Assembly (NCBI GenBank): GCA_003024175.1
Contig: MDYQ01000115.1
Span: 1-64,000 of the forward strand
Reading direction: 5' to 3'
DNA from: Planoprotostelium fungivorum
Taxonomy: Eukaryota > Evosea > Variosea > Cavosteliida > Cavosteliaceae
DNA: 64,000 nt
Below the pieces are notes generated by a model, which saw nothing but the letters and a program-made list of their open reading frames with translations, made no database searches and had not been told where the DNA came from. The position numbers were made by a program, and so were the translations under genes. Positions 63,201 to 64,000 of this stretch are shown here, in pieces; position 1 is the first letter of the stretch, and every line of letters begins with the position of its first letter.

Positions 63201-64000
63201 TCATCGGAGTTCCCGAGAACTTGACGTTGTCCCAACATTTTGTCCACGTCGACGAAGCTTCTAAAGCGGACATCTTGTGGCTGGCAGACGAGTTCAAGAC
63301 ATACGCCATGATGTCATCGAATCAGATCGTCAATCAATTCGTGGGAGAGACTTGCATCGTGTTCAAGCACATGGTGAGAGGGTGTGGCGGGTTGTAGATT
63401 GACGAGGTCAGTTACCCGCGACCGTCTACAACGCGCAGGGTCTCGTGGATTATTTGCCTCTGACGTTCAACATGGACACTCAATTGGCAGAGTTCATCGG
63501 TAATATTTCTCAAAATTCTCTTCGGAAATTTTCCAGACTCTTCTCCGATTTTTCTGAGAAATTTCTTTGACCTCCTTTCAGGTGAGTACAAGAGGAGAGA
63601 AGAAGCGGAAGAGTCCAACTTGTGGATGGTGAAGCCGTGGAACAGAGCTAGATCACAAGACATGATCATCACCGATCACCTCCCCGCCCTCATCCGTTCC
63701 TCCGAAACGGGTCCAAGAATCGTCACGAAATGTATTGTCCATCTACAACGTTGTAGTCTGACCTCCCTCAGACATCGAAAATCCCATGTTGTACCACGGA
63801 AGGAAATTCGATCTCAGATACATCGTTTTGGTTAAATCTGTAGATCCTCTGGAGATCTACATCTACAACATGTTCTGGATTCGTCTGGCCAATCTTCCCT
63901 TTCAACTTGAACATTTCGAGGAATACGAGAGACACTTTACGGTGACATTTCGAATGGCGGGTTGTAGATTGACGTCATCAGGTGATGAATTACAGTGCAC
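60246..64000 (+). CDS. TTLL12: glycosyltransferase-like / TTLL12 fusion, 3' end outside window
   Basis: Exons from 60246 give MTSQSVEQKMSQLSVNGGDL, then VEHTAAFLTDYPSKL, FLYEWNTGQASVVKFYSDPY, and EYPDVIADIFSVGHCLFGCQ. The part at 61027-61760 resembles the GT-B fold of CDP-glycerol-type transferases: GRTISVLLAPSVGMFSVLF, FVIIDETQHNILPLLSEFD, IISDLDSSVTFESLYFGKKP, ending LYGVVDGDEVNRIAKLRNW. Junction phases then lead without a stop into DGSHPVVTEERIKDLVQQG and TTLL12: AFDRFVQLHMPQLEIMGLPK, LVDHAWETIYPEARKQL, EEMWKYNMTYN-like IIWAEMWKYNMTYNMS, VYTDVIGVPENLTLSQ, LWMVKPWNRARSQDM, KFDLRYIVLVKSVDPLEIYI, and the final HFT joined to VMNYSA. TTLL12 identity is strong; the fusion is moderate. The true start may lie in an upstream exon. 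Confidence 0.78.

Overview
The window looks like gene-dense nuclear DNA from an amoeboflagellate protist, most plausibly an amoebozoan of the Protostelium/Planoprotostelium type. This is inference from content, not a database match. Genes lie on both strands with intergenic gaps of tens to hundreds of bases. Most genes are cut by many short introns (about 40-90 bp, usually GTGAG/GTAAG...CAG or TAG). The content mixes hybrid histidine kinases, type III glutamine synthetase, an LRR receptor with a tyrosine-kinase-like domain, RGS and homeodomain proteins, the axonemal protein CFAP251, Integrator subunit 2 and TTLL12. I found no tRNA or rRNA gene, CRISPR array, reverse transcriptase, integrase, transposase or capsid gene.

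Layout. 1-2247 (+): 3' part of a hybrid histidine kinase. 2619-10773 (-): a very large SMCHD1/GMI1-like protein with a GHKL ATPase and an SMC-type hinge. 11313-13768 (+): PAS-domain Ser/Thr kinase. 14036-17026 (-): ankyrin repeats fused to an Rh-type ammonium channel. 18095-20770 (+): glutamine synthetase III. 21572-25543 (+): complete hybrid histidine kinase. 26086-27041 (+): syntaxin-6-type SNARE. 27120-28212 (-): LKB1-like kinase. 28634-32077 (+): CFAP251. 32261-33022 (-): small membrane protein with an I29-like region. 33179-34979 (-): uncharacterised. 35463-36841 (+): C2-domain protein. 37160-37576 (+): homeodomain protein. 37888-44160 (+): LRR receptor kinase. 44212-46387 (-): TM9SF protein. 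46718-47692 (+): uncharacterised. 48557-49207 (+): RGS protein. 49428-49950 (-): small uncharacterised protein. 50319-54118 (-): INTS2. 54181-54893 (+): CFDP1/Swc5. 54948-55857 (-): WW-domain protein. 56635-58148 (+): EGF-like/7TM protein. 59132-60019 (+): uncharacterised. 60246-end (+): a glycosyltransferase-like region that reads on, exon by exon, into TTLL12.

Themes. Environmental sensing and nitrogen recur: an ammonium channel and glutamine synthetase are divergent neighbours, and histidine kinases, a PAS kinase, an LKB1-like kinase, an LRR receptor, an RGS and a 7TM protein are all present. This is proximity, not proof of co-regulation.

The strongest unexplained signals are these. (1) A short sequence, ATCTACAACGAG or its reverse complement, recurs in dozens of introns in both orientations; in one orientation it carries a branch-site-like TGAC and the 3' splice site. 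(2) A second intron class is built on TGATGACGTCATCA palindromes. (3) Stop codons are embedded in AATAAA signals in seven genes. (4) Two tiny paralogous genes share the core QWWGSTPVECLS. (5) There are two domain fusions, Ank-Rh and glycosyltransferase-TTLL12. (6) One homeodomain has His in place of the near-invariant Asn51.
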